The notes under the pieces: model-generated
Databases searched by the model: none
Told to the model about the DNA's origin: nothing
What the model saw: the letters and a program-made list of their open reading frames with translations, nothing else
Shown: positions 29,372 to 35,940 of the stretch, piece after piece
Numbering within the stretch: the first letter of the stretch is position 1
Layout: the number at the start of each line of letters is the position of its first letter
Made by a program: the position numbers and the translations under genes
Assembly (NCBI RefSeq): GCF_003048615.2
Contig: NZ_CP049263.1
Coordinates: forward strand, 1,364,001-1,428,000
Source of the DNA: Campylobacter concisus
Lineage (GTDB): Bacteria; Campylobacterota; Campylobacteria; Campylobacterales; Campylobacteraceae
Direction: 5' to 3'
Length of the DNA: 64,000 nucleotides

Positions 29372-31138
29372 TTATTTTGTTTTTTCTTTTATAAATTTAC
29401 GATAGTCGCTTCCGCCCATAGCAAAGGCAAGCGTAGTATGCGAGGTTTTTACTATCTTTCTCTCCTTAGAAAAGACCTGCGGTAAAATTTCGATCAAACA
29501 CTCTTTTATGTTTTCAATGTTAGAATTTGGCTTGCCAGAAGCGGCCTTAAGTTTTCTAATCATCTCATCGCACTTGGTCCAAATTCGCTCCAAATTTTCC
29601 ATACTTATCGATCCGCAGTCGTTGAGCCAGTTGCTAAAAGATACGCCACCGTTCACGCCAAGCTGCCAGTTTATCAGGGCTGCACTTAGCATGCCGAGTA
29701 AATAAGCGCTAATGAGCGCATCGTTTTGATTTAAAAACTCGCTATTTTTGATTAGCTCTTTGATCAGTTCTTTTTTATCGGTTAAATTTTCCAAATCGCA
29801 CTCCTTTTGAAAGACTAGTTTTTTGTTTAAGACATCGGTCTCATTAAAGAAATTTTGATATTTTGCAATATTTTCAAACTTTCTTTCTTTATAAAAATCG
29901 TTAAAGTATTTGCTCCATTCTAACTTTTTTGCGTAACTTTTATTGACACTACCATAATAAATCAGATCGCTATATCTTTCAATCATAATCTCTAAATCAA
30001 ATTTATTTCTTGATAGCAAAAAGCTCATCACGCTAAGCCTGCTTTCAAATAAATTTTGCAGATAAATCGTCTCATCTGTGCCACTATTTTTTTCATAGAA
30101 GGCTTTTATGTTAAAACGGCTCATTAAATTTGAGATGTAAGAGATAAAAGATGGTAAAACATCGTCTATCGCAAGCTTTAAATCGATAGCAGCGTTGCTT
30201 TGCGTGTAAAATAAAATCGTATTTAAAACAGGTAAAATTTCCTGCTTTTTGGCTGTTGTCTCGAGATAATAATCTATGCTAAATTTTATAGCTTCCTCGG
30301 CGATTTCAATATTTTTTATGTCGCTCTTTGAAGTTTCTTCAAGTATTTTTACAATCTCTTCTAAATTTACTGAGCTACTCAAAATAGTCGGTAAAATCGC
30401 CATTTTCATACCATAAAAATTATGCGATAGCTTATCTTTTATCGCTTTAAAGCCATTTTCTACCTTTTTTGCGCTATTGGCGCTCAGTGGCAGGAGCTTT
30501 GATTTGATAAATTGCATATTAGCAGGCATCTCATTTACTGAGCAAAACGCTAAATTTGCATCACCGCCGATACCCTTTTCATTTGTCAAGATATCGTATC
30601 CGTAAGATGATTTTTGCTCTTTTACACTGATATGATTTTCAAAAATTTGCTTAAAATATGCAGAAACTGGTTTGCCATTATATGAGAGCGAGAAAAAAGT
30701 AGCGACTTTTTTGCCTTTTTCGTTTTTTAGCTCATCAAGACCTTTGATCTCATCTATAATACCAACAAAATACTCTTCGTTTATGCTTGATAGTATGGAT
30801 AAAATAGCGTCTTTTTCTATAATGCTTGGCTCAAAAAAGGAGAGCAAATTTGAAATAGATTTCAAAATGCCTCTTATAAATTTAGCTTCGTCTTTATTTA
30901 CTTCTTTGGATAAAAATTGAGAATTTGGGAAAAGATTGCCAGAATTTGCTCCAACGCCAAATCTACATATTATTAGGTCGTCTTTGCTTATGTTTAAATT
31001 TGGCTCGATCTGCTTGGTCGCTATGTCGCAAAGATAGACTTTGATCTTGTCGTATTTATGAGCGCCATTTTTGAGCTTAAGCTCTTCTTTTTCATATACC
31101 TCGCCTATGTCAGCAAGAATTTTAACTATATCAGCCAA
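29372..31138 (-). CDS. cas8b: Cas8b large subunit, Csh1-like
   Basis: The 588-residue protein matches the Csh1/Cas8b group in length and in conserved pieces such as DDLIICRFGVGANSGNLFPNS and FFSLSYNGKPVSAYF. The later YLLGMLSAALINWQLGVNGG helix is also typical of this family. Cas8b recognises the PAM and stabilises target binding, and it is the signature protein of type I-B. The start is probably the TTG at 31138, six bases after AAGGAG. A divergent promoter region with a possible guide RNA lies directly upstream. Confidence 0.9.
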   Translation of the reverse strand: MADIVKILADIGEVYEKEELKLKNGAHKYDKIKVYLCDIATKQIEPNLNISKDDLIICRFGVGANSGNLFPNSQFLSKEVNKDEAKFIRGILKSISNLLSFFEPSIIEKDAILSILSSINEEYFVGIIDEIKGLDELKNEKGKKVATFFSLSYNGKPVSAYFKQIFENHISVKEQKSSYGYDILTNEKGIGGDANLAFCSVNEMPANMQFIKSKLLPLSANSAKKVENGFKAIKDKLSHNFYGMKMAILPTILSSSVNLEEIVKILEETSKSDIKNIEIAEEAIKFSIDYYLETTAKKQEILPVLNTILFYTQSNAAIDLKLAIDDVLPSFISYISNLMSRFNIKAFYEKNSGTDETIYLQNLFESRLSVMSFLLSRNKFDLEIMIERYSDLIYYGSVNKSYAKKLEWSKYFNDFYKERKFENIAKYQNFFNETDVLNKKLVFQKECDLENLTDKKELIKELIKNSEFLNQNDALISAYLLGMLSAALINWQLGVNGGVSFSNWLNDCGSISMENLERIWTKCDEMIRKLKAASGKPNSNIENIKECLIEILPQVFSKERKIVKTSHTTLAFAMGGSDYRKFIKEKTK

Positions 31139-31153
31139 AATATGCTCCTTAAA

Positions 31154-31176
31154 CTAAGTAAGCATTACTTTACTCC
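31154..31176 (-). other. Possible three-codon leader mini-ORF before cas8b
   Basis: On the minus strand GGAG (31176-31173) is followed by seven bases and then ATG CTT ACT TAG (31165-31154), encoding M-L-T. It lies in the predicted cas8b leader. It could be a leader peptide or chance; no toxin property can be read from it. Confidence 0.3.
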
Positions 31177-31191
31177 AAATATTTTTAAAAG
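31164..31191 (+). repeat. Half-conserved CRISPR-repeat-like sequence
   Basis: The plus strand reads ATTAC then TTTACTCC, close to the first half of the repeat in crRNA sense (ATTAGAATTTACTCC with two bases missing). The second half lacks the hairpin partner and ends TTTTTAAAAG against TTTGAAAC. The TTTACTCC also complements the GGAG of the mini-ORF, so the similarity may be accidental. Confidence 0.3.
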
Positions 31192-31199
31192 TCAAGTTA

Positions 31200-31214
31200 T
31201 CATATTTTATACAA
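31200..31214 (+). promoter_or_regulatory. Candidate target of the guide RNA over the cas8b -10 box
   Basis: TCATATTTTAT (31200-31210) is identical to the first 11 guide bases at 31300-31310. After one mismatch, CAA also matches, making 14 of 15. On the minus strand this site contains TATAAA (31211-31206) preceded by CTTTG, the best -10 candidate for the cas8b operon. The three bases before the target are TTA, the would-be PAM. Confidence 0.6.
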
Positions 31215-31221
31215 AGATATT

Positions 31222-31250
31222 TTGATCTATTGTCTATTTTGTTGTACAAT
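31222..31250 (+). promoter_or_regulatory. Plus-strand promoter upstream of the repeat-like element
   Basis: TTGATC (31222-31227) and TACAAT (31245-31250) are separated by exactly 17 bp, a good sigma-70 arrangement on the strand opposite to the cas genes. Transcription would begin near 31257, about 13 bases before the degenerate repeat. Confidence 0.6.
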
Positions 31251-31256
31251 AATCCA

Positions 31257-31340
31257 AGAAAAGCAAGCCAAATAGTAGTCTCCTTGTAGGATTTGAAATT
31301 CATATTTTATTCAACTTGCTTTTCTTCTACCACTTCTAAA
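31257..31340 (+). ncRNA. Candidate CreR/CreA-like crRNA between cas6 and cas8b
   Basis: A degenerate repeat at 31270-31299 has a TCCT-TGT-AGGA hairpin directly followed by TTTGAAAT. It has the same geometry as the array repeat (CTCC-GTT-GGAG then TTTGAAAC). Cas6 cleavage would give a handle TTTGAAAT and a guide from 31300 that runs antisense into the end of cas6. The guide start matches the cas8b promoter. Cas-regulating RNAs of this design (CreR, and CreA of CreTA modules) are established in type I systems. That this one is expressed is inferred. The 3' end is a guess from normal spacer length, and I see no convincing second repeat. Confidence 0.6.
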
Positions 31341-31999
31341 AACCCGAGTCCGCAGTTCATACATCCACTACCAACTCCCACATCAAGGATCAAATTTATA
31401 AGCTCTGGCTTTGCTTTGATATGCCATTTTGCAGGCCATGCTCTGACTGGCATATTGTTGTTGCCGTAGTAAAAATATAAAGGCTTTTGTAAATTTTGCC
31501 AAAGCAAATTTAGCTCAAATTCGCCCTCATATTTATACCCCATAAGTGTTTCAAATCTTTGTAGCGCGTTGGTTTTCATCATTTCAAGATGTCTGGAGTC
31601 TTGCGGCTCAAGATGCACTTTGTATCCCAAAAGTCCAACAACTGAACACGCTACGCATCCTTGAAAAGTAGCCTCATTTTGTGAAATTCTATGCTCTTTA
31701 ACTGACACAGACGTATCAAGCAAACAAATATTGCCAAGTTTTAATCCGTCTTTTAGTACAGCAAAAGCGATCGTTTTTTCAAATTCTGGCACAAACGAGC
31801 TAAATCTTATTTCTAAGCTTAAGCCATTTAGCTTAAAATCAAAATTTGATCTTTTAAAATTTTTACCACTTGTCTCATGCTTGTATCCATCATGCTCAGC
31901 CTTTGGCAAATAGCTGTAAATATAGCCTTGTATGAGCCTAGATAAAGACTTTTCTATTTTTAAATTTTGAGTTGGAAGACGTGAACTTATAATGATCAT
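31307..31999 (-). CDS. cas6: Cas6 crRNA-processing endoribonuclease
   Basis: Cas6 cuts the precursor crRNA at the base of the repeat hairpin. The 230-residue protein shows the C-terminal glycine-rich loop GVGSGCMNCGLGFLEV of the family and a histidine-containing N-terminal region (PKAEHDGYKHETSG), where the catalytic histidine is usually found. It is separated from cas8b by 168 bp and has its own promoter candidate (TATAAT at 32032-32027, minus). GGAGCAAGG precedes the ATG. Confidence 0.92.
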   Translation of the reverse strand: MIIISSRLPTQNLKIEKSLSRLIQGYIYSYLPKAEHDGYKHETSGKNFKRSNFDFKLNGLSLEIRFSSFVPEFEKTIAFAVLKDGLKLGNICLLDTSVSVKEHRISQNEATFQGCVACSVVGLLGYKVHLEPQDSRHLEMMKTNALQRFETLMGYKYEGEFELNLLWQNLQKPLYFYYGNNNMPVRAWPAKWHIKAKPELINLILDVGVGSGCMNCGLGFLEVVEEKQVE

Positions 32000-32026
32000 C
32001 CTTGCTCCTTGTTGTTGCTAAAATGG

Positions 32027-32060
32027 ATTATAACTCAAAATTTTGTAAAAAATAGACAAT
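32027..32060 (-). promoter_or_regulatory. cas6 promoter and shared 12-bp motif
   Basis: On the minus strand TATAAT (32032-32027) lies 28 bp before the cas6 ATG. Upstream, ATTGTCTATTTT (32060-32049) repeats exactly a 12-mer found at 31229-31240 in the cas8b/guide-RNA promoter region, in the same orientation relative to cas6 and to the guide RNA. It could be a common operator. Confidence 0.5.
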
Positions 32061-32155
32061 TATATAAAATAAATTTTTTAGAATTTATTTTTTATTTTAA
32101 AATAATGTAGCTAAATAAAATCAAAGACTTATTTGAAAATTTAAATGATCTTTTC

Positions 32156-32184
32156 TTGACATATAATAATGTTTTTTGTATAAT
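32156..32184 (+). promoter_or_regulatory. Consensus promoter of the tRNA cluster
   Basis: TTGACA (32156-32161), 17 bp, then TATAAT (32179-32184): a perfect sigma-70 consensus, 24 bp before tRNA-Lys. It is unusually strong for this genome and should drive all four tRNAs. Confidence 0.88.
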
Positions 32185-32208
32185 CTCAATTCTTTTTTAA
32201 ATAATCAT

Positions 32209-32284
32209 GTCTTGCTAGCTCAGTCGGTAGAGCATCTCACTTTTAATGAGGGGGCCGTTGGTTCGAATCCAACGCAGGACACCA
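32209..32284 (+). tRNA. tRNA-Lys(TTT)
   Basis: The cloverleaf is complete: acceptor GTCTTGC/GCAGGAC, anticodon loop CTTTTAA with TTT, T arm GTTGG-TTCGAAT-CCAAC and encoded CCA. First gene of the cluster. Confidence 0.97.
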
Positions 32285-32297
32285 TTTTTGGGTTTAT

Positions 32298-32373
32298 GAC
32301 CCTTTCGTCTAGTGGCTCAGGACTCTACTTTCTCTGTGTAGGAACAGAGGTTCAAATCCTCTAAGGGTCGCCA
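32298..32373 (+). tRNA. tRNA-Glu-like, anticodon reads CTC
   Basis: Acceptor GACCCTT/AAGGGTC, D arm, T arm AGAGG/CCTCT and CCA are intact, and the whole aligns base for base with E. coli tRNA-Glu. The anticodon stem CTACT/TGTAG, however, has a T-T mismatch at its last pair. The loop TTCTCTG gives CTC with a pyrimidine at position 37. A shifted reading of the loop would give TCT. Standard tRNA-Glu has TTC, so this gene is odd or damaged. Confidence 0.75.
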
Positions 32374-32390
32374 GATATTTTAAATTTTTA

Positions 32391-32466
32391 GGTCGCTTAG
32401 CTCAGTTGGTAGAGCGCCACCCTTACAAGGTGGATGTCATAAGTTCGAGTCTTATAGCGACCACCA
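32391..32466 (+). tRNA. tRNA-Val(TAC)
   Basis: Acceptor GGTCGCT/AGCGACC, anticodon loop CTTACAA with TAC on stem CCACC/GGTGG, T loop TTCGAGT and encoded CCA. All stems pair well. Confidence 0.97.
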
Positions 32467-32478
32467 TTACTTTTAGGT

Positions 32479-32555
32479 GCAGCGGTAGTTCAGTTGGTTA
32501 GAATGCCGCCCTGTCACGGCGGAGGTCGCGGGTTCGAGCCCCGTCCGCTGCGCCA
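32479..32555 (+). tRNA. tRNA-Asp(GTC)
   Basis: Acceptor GCAGCGG/CCGCTGC, anticodon loop CTGTCAC with GTC on stem GCCGC/GGCGG (with flanking pairs), T loop TTCGAGC, discriminator G and encoded CCA. Last tRNA of the cluster. Confidence 0.97.
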
Positions 32556-33106
32556 TCTACTTTTAAATTTTTCATTTTTTTATTTTTGTCTTTATTTTTT
32601 AAGTTTAATGCAATTTTTTTATAAAATATTCTGTTAAATAATATGTAAAATAATACATAAAATATTGTCTTTAGAAAAATTTAAAATATATTTTTCTTTA
32701 TTAAAAATTTTTAGTTTTTATAGCAAAAATAACAATGAAAGCCCAATTTTCACTCGATTTTCTAAACAAAGAATATTTTAATTTTAAAACCAAATTTAAT
32801 ATAAAATTTTTTAATTATCTTTATAGCATTATTGAAAATCAAAATAAAAAAATATCTATATTTAATGTACGAGGCATATTTTAAAATTTAAAGTCAAAAT
32901 TTGTTTTATAGCGCAAATATATAAATTTTATGCCTATATGAGATAAATTTATCCTGCCAAATGGCTAATATAAACCTCAAAAGCTTAAATTTTGGTGTAA
33001 ATTCTATTTTTTCTCAAAAGTAATTACCGGCAAAGAAAAAATATGGTTTTTATCTTTTGATTATCAAAATATCAATATAATCGTAAAAATTTATAAAAGG
33101 ATAATT
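32556..33106. other. AT-rich intergenic region, no gene seen
   Basis: These 551 bp between tRNA-Asp and ribB are very AT-rich, with no open frame of note on either strand and no RNA fold that I recognise. I see no FMN riboswitch before ribB. The last part holds the ribB -10 box and ribosome site. Confidence 0.7.
33076..33081 (+). promoter_or_regulatory. Probable -10 box of ribB
   Basis: TATAAT, 25 bp before the ribB ATG and followed by AAAGGA. No good -35 at the right distance. Confidence 0.45.
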
Positions 33107-34120
33107 ATGGCACTTGAAAATGTATTAAAAGCAATTGAGGATATAAAAAATGGGAAAATGGTCGTCATGGTCGATGACGAGGACCGCGAAAACGAGGGCG
33201 ATCTAGTCTTTTCAGCAACTAGTAGCGACATGCAAAAGGTAAATTTTGCTATCACTCATGCAAAGGGTGTGCTCTGTCTTGCGATGGACGAGGCAAACGC
33301 TAAAAGGCTTGATCTGCCGCTAATGGTAGCCAAAAACACATCGAGCCACGAGACAGCATTTACAGTCACGATCGACGCAAAAGACGCAACAACGGGCGTT
33401 AGCGCATATGAGCGCGATATGACGATCAGGCTTGCAGCTGATGCTAGCTCAAAGCCTGAAGACTTCGTGCGCCCAGGACACATATTCCCACTCATCGCTA
33501 AAAATGGCGGCGTGCTCGTTCGCACAGGCCACACCGAGGGCTCAGTCGATCTTTGCAAGCTTGCAGGTGTTACTCCGATGGCTTCGATATGCGAGATAGT
33601 AAAAGAAGATGGCACTATGGCAAGACGCGATTATTTAGAGGAGTTTTGTAAGAAATTTGGGCTAAATATGATCAGTGTTTCTGATCTGGTCGAGTATAGA
33701 CTAAGCCATGAAAGCCTCATAAGAGTTGGAGAAAAAAGTGACGTGATGATCGCAAACTGCGCTGCAGCAAGATACGATATCGCCGATCACAAAGGTAAAA
33801 TTCACTCAGCTTATCTTTTTGGTGAGCCAAAGAGCAAGGCAAATGTCAAATTTCAAAAGATCCTAGCCGATCACGAGCTTTTGAGCAGTCCAAAATATGA
33901 AGAGCTTTTAAAAACTATCAAATTTCTAAGTCAAAATGGTGGAATTTTGATCTTTTTAGATAGCGACAATTCAAACACAAGCAAGGACTACGGCATTGGA
34001 GCGCAAATTTTAAATCACTTTGGCGTAAAGGATATCGAACTTTTAAGCTCAAATAAAAATAAAGAATTTGTAAGCTTAGCTGGTTTTGGGCTAAATATAG
34101 TCGGTTATAAGGAAATTTAA
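33107..34120 (+). CDS. ribB: DHBP synthase with degenerate GTP cyclohydrolase II domain
   Basis: The first 200 residues are 3,4-dihydroxy-2-butanone 4-phosphate synthase of riboflavin synthesis: VMVDDEDRENEGDLV, RPGHIFPLIA, RTGHTEGSVDLCKLAG. The C-terminal 130 residues sit where RibA (GTP cyclohydrolase II) sits in fused RibBA. They lack its zinc cysteines and its H-x-E-C start, so only the first activity is expected. Such inactive tails are known in Campylobacter and Helicobacter relatives. The protein has 337 residues. Confidence 0.92.
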   Translation: MALENVLKAIEDIKNGKMVVMVDDEDRENEGDLVFSATSSDMQKVNFAITHAKGVLCLAMDEANAKRLDLPLMVAKNTSSHETAFTVTIDAKDATTGVSAYERDMTIRLAADASSKPEDFVRPGHIFPLIAKNGGVLVRTGHTEGSVDLCKLAGVTPMASICEIVKEDGTMARRDYLEEFCKKFGLNMISVSDLVEYRLSHESLIRVGEKSDVMIANCAAARYDIADHKGKIHSAYLFGEPKSKANVKFQKILADHELLSSPKYEELLKTIKFLSQNGGILIFLDSDNSNTSKDYGIGAQILNHFGVKDIELLSSNKNKEFVSLAGFGLNIVGYKEI

Positions 34121-34186
34121 AACTTTTATCAACTGTGCTTTTTATTTTCAACAAGCACAGTTTTTACTAAGAAACAACTTTTTGTC

Positions 34187-34996
34187 TTAATAACAAAACT
34201 CGCTACTTGGGAAAATTTTGCTTTTTACTTCGCTAGCATACTCTTGCACGCCTTTTCGCACAAGAGCGGCTCCGTCAAGATAGCGCTTGACAAATTTAGG
34301 TTTAAAGTCCTCGAAAAATCCCAACATATCAGACCAGACAAGCACCTGCCCATCGACATCCACCCCAGAGCCTATGCCCACAACTGGCACACGAACCTGC
34401 CTTGTTATCTCGCTTGCTACCTTGCTAAGTGTGCCCTCAAGAAGTATGCCAAACGCACCAGCTTGCTCAAACGCCAAAGCCTCTTCAACTAGCCTTTTTG
34501 CCTCAAGCTCGCTTCTACCTTTTATCTTATATCCGCCCTCAAATTTAAAAAATTGTGGCTTTAGTCCAATGTGAGCCATCACGTTTATGCCCTCTTCGCA
34601 GAGGCGTTTTACTAAATTTGCCTGATGCATGCCAACTTCAAGCTTTACCGCATCGGCATTTGTCTGCTTAAAAAATTTCATCGCATTTTTGATCGCTTGT
34701 TTTTCGTTTGTGTAGCTGCCAAATGGCATATCAGCTAGGATAAAAGTCTTTTTAGCACCGGCACAAACTGCCTTTGTGTGATAAAGCATGGTGTTCATAT
34801 CGGCACTTAGTGTGCTCTCTTTCATATTAAAGCTCATGTTTAAGCTATCGCCAACAAGGATAACATCAGCATAATCATCAAAAATCTTAGCAAAAAGCGC
34901 ATCGTAGGCGGTTATCATCACGATAGGCTCGATGCCTTTTTTGTTTTTTATATCATTTATAGTGAGTTTTTTCTTTGCGATTGTTTCATCTTTCAT
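34187..34996 (-). CDS. panB: 3-methyl-2-oxobutanoate hydroxymethyltransferase
   Basis: PanB makes ketopantoate in pantothenate (vitamin B5) synthesis. Motifs: IVMITAYDALFAKIFDDY, VILVGDSLNMSF, ADMPFGSY, KLEVGM, GLKPQFF and PVVGIGSGVDVDGQVLVWSDMLG. I place the start at 34996 (MKDETIAKKKLTINDI), giving 269 residues of usual length. A longer frame to 35077 would add 27 unrelated residues and reach to within 5 bp of the divergent Hpt gene. Confidence 0.93.
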   Translation of the reverse strand: MKDETIAKKKLTINDIKNKKGIEPIVMITAYDALFAKIFDDYADVILVGDSLNMSFNMKESTLSADMNTMLYHTKAVCAGAKKTFILADMPFGSYTNEKQAIKNAMKFFKQTNADAVKLEVGMHQANLVKRLCEEGINVMAHIGLKPQFFKFEGGYKIKGRSELEAKRLVEEALAFEQAGAFGILLEGTLSKVASEITRQVRVPVVGIGSGVDVDGQVLVWSDMLGFFEDFKPKFVKRYLDGAALVRKGVQEYASEVKSKIFPSSEFCY

Positions 34997-35081
34997 GGCT
35001 AAGTCCGGTAAATTTTGTGATAATGCTAACAATTTTATCAAAATTTTGCTACAATTACGCCAATTTCTTAAGGACATGAAA

Positions 35082-35486
35082 ATGGGTATATTAAAAAGGC
35101 TTGAGGTCGATTATTCTTATGATATAGTTGAGGAGTTTCTCTCCCACTACACTTTGATGTGCGATTTGCTAGAGCCTTTGATAATAAATTTAGGAAGAGC
35201 TGATAAGTATAAGGAGAGCATTTTAGAGCTTTCTAGGATCTTTCACAATATCAAATCAGCAGCAGGTTTTATGCATCTTGACCCGATCTTAAAACTAACG
35301 ACTTTGGCTGAAGAGGTCACTCAAGAGGCTAGAAGCTTAAAAGGTCCAGCAAATGATAAATTTATAGATTGGTTGCTGCTTATTAGCGATCAGTTTCATA
35401 AATACAAAGGCGACGTCGAGAAAGACCTAGAGTATTTTAGCGTCCTTGAGCCAAAGATCATTGACGTACCTGCAAAGCTTGACTAA
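35082..35486 (+). CDS. Hpt-domain phosphotransfer protein
   Basis: This roughly 134-residue protein has the pattern of a histidine phosphotransfer helix bundle: FHNIKSAAGFMHLDPILKLTTLAEE, where the histidine of H-x-x-K-S-x-A-G would carry the phosphate. No kinase or receiver is attached, so a partner must lie elsewhere. The start is taken at 35082 (MGILKRLEVD), nine bases after AAGGA; an ATG six bases earlier is possible. The open frame further upstream runs into panB antisense and is not used. Confidence 0.8.
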   Translation: MGILKRLEVDYSYDIVEEFLSHYTLMCDLLEPLIINLGRADKYKESILELSRIFHNIKSAAGFMHLDPILKLTTLAEEVTQEARSLKGPANDKFIDWLLLISDQFHKYKGDVEKDLEYFSVLEPKIIDVPAKLD

Positions 35487-35516
35487 ACAATCCAACTAAA
35501 CCATTTCATTTTTTAT

Positions 35517-35875
35517 GGGAGCGACTTGGCTTCGACAGGAGCAGAGTTTGTACGGTGGCACGTCGCTTTGAGCAAAGCGTAAAAAGCTCAAATTAAATTT
35601 AAACGCAAACAACGTTAATTTCGCTCCTGCTTACGCTAAAGCTGCGTAAGTTCAGTTGAGCCTCGCTTTGTCTCATTCTAGCTAGGATGTAAGCGAGTAA
35701 TTTAGCTAGAGTAGGCCAGCAAAGTGACTGCTTGCTAGCTGAAATTTTAGTCTTAGTCTAAATTTTGGTTTTGGAAAGTGAGCCTTTTTAGATGAAATTT
35801 TCACTTTTGCTAAGCGTGTAGAGGCTGTACGGATTTTGTTTTTGGACAGGGGTTCGATCCCCCTCGCTTCCACCA
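35517..35875 (+). ncRNA. ssrA: tmRNA (transfer-messenger RNA)
   Basis: The gene starts GGGAGCGACTTGGCTTCGACAGG and ends with a T arm and CGCTTCC-A-CCA that pairs with GGGAGCG, forming the alanine-tRNA-like end. The tag reading frame starts at GCA (35605) and encodes ANNVNFAPAYAKAA then TAA (35647-35649), close to the Campylobacter tag. tmRNA rescues stalled ribosomes and marks the unfinished protein for proteolysis. Confidence 0.98.
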
Positions 35876-35940
35876 TCCTTACATTATATTTCTCATTAAA
35901 ATAAACCAAAAATCATATAAATTCTTGGCTACCTTTTATT

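Noticed and set aside
31334-31361. Possible second repeat closing the guide RNA
   Set aside because: AGTCCGCAGTTCATAC only loosely resembles the repeat and lies in cas6 coding sequence, without a stem next to a handle.
32176-32364. 62-codon frame across tRNA-Lys and tRNA-Glu
   Set aside because: It only translates tRNA sequence; the tRNA folds are clear.
33000-33106. FMN riboswitch before ribB
   Set aside because: None of the conserved RFN element blocks is recognisable, and the region is too AT-rich for its paired helices.
34997-35077. Longer panB start and longer Hpt start overlapping each other
   Set aside because: Both extensions lack family similarity and overlap on opposite strands. 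Ribosome sites support the shorter starts.
35706-35909. 67-codon minus-strand frame containing ARGIEPLSKN
   Set aside because: It is antisense to the 3' part of tmRNA, a frequent source of false protein annotations.
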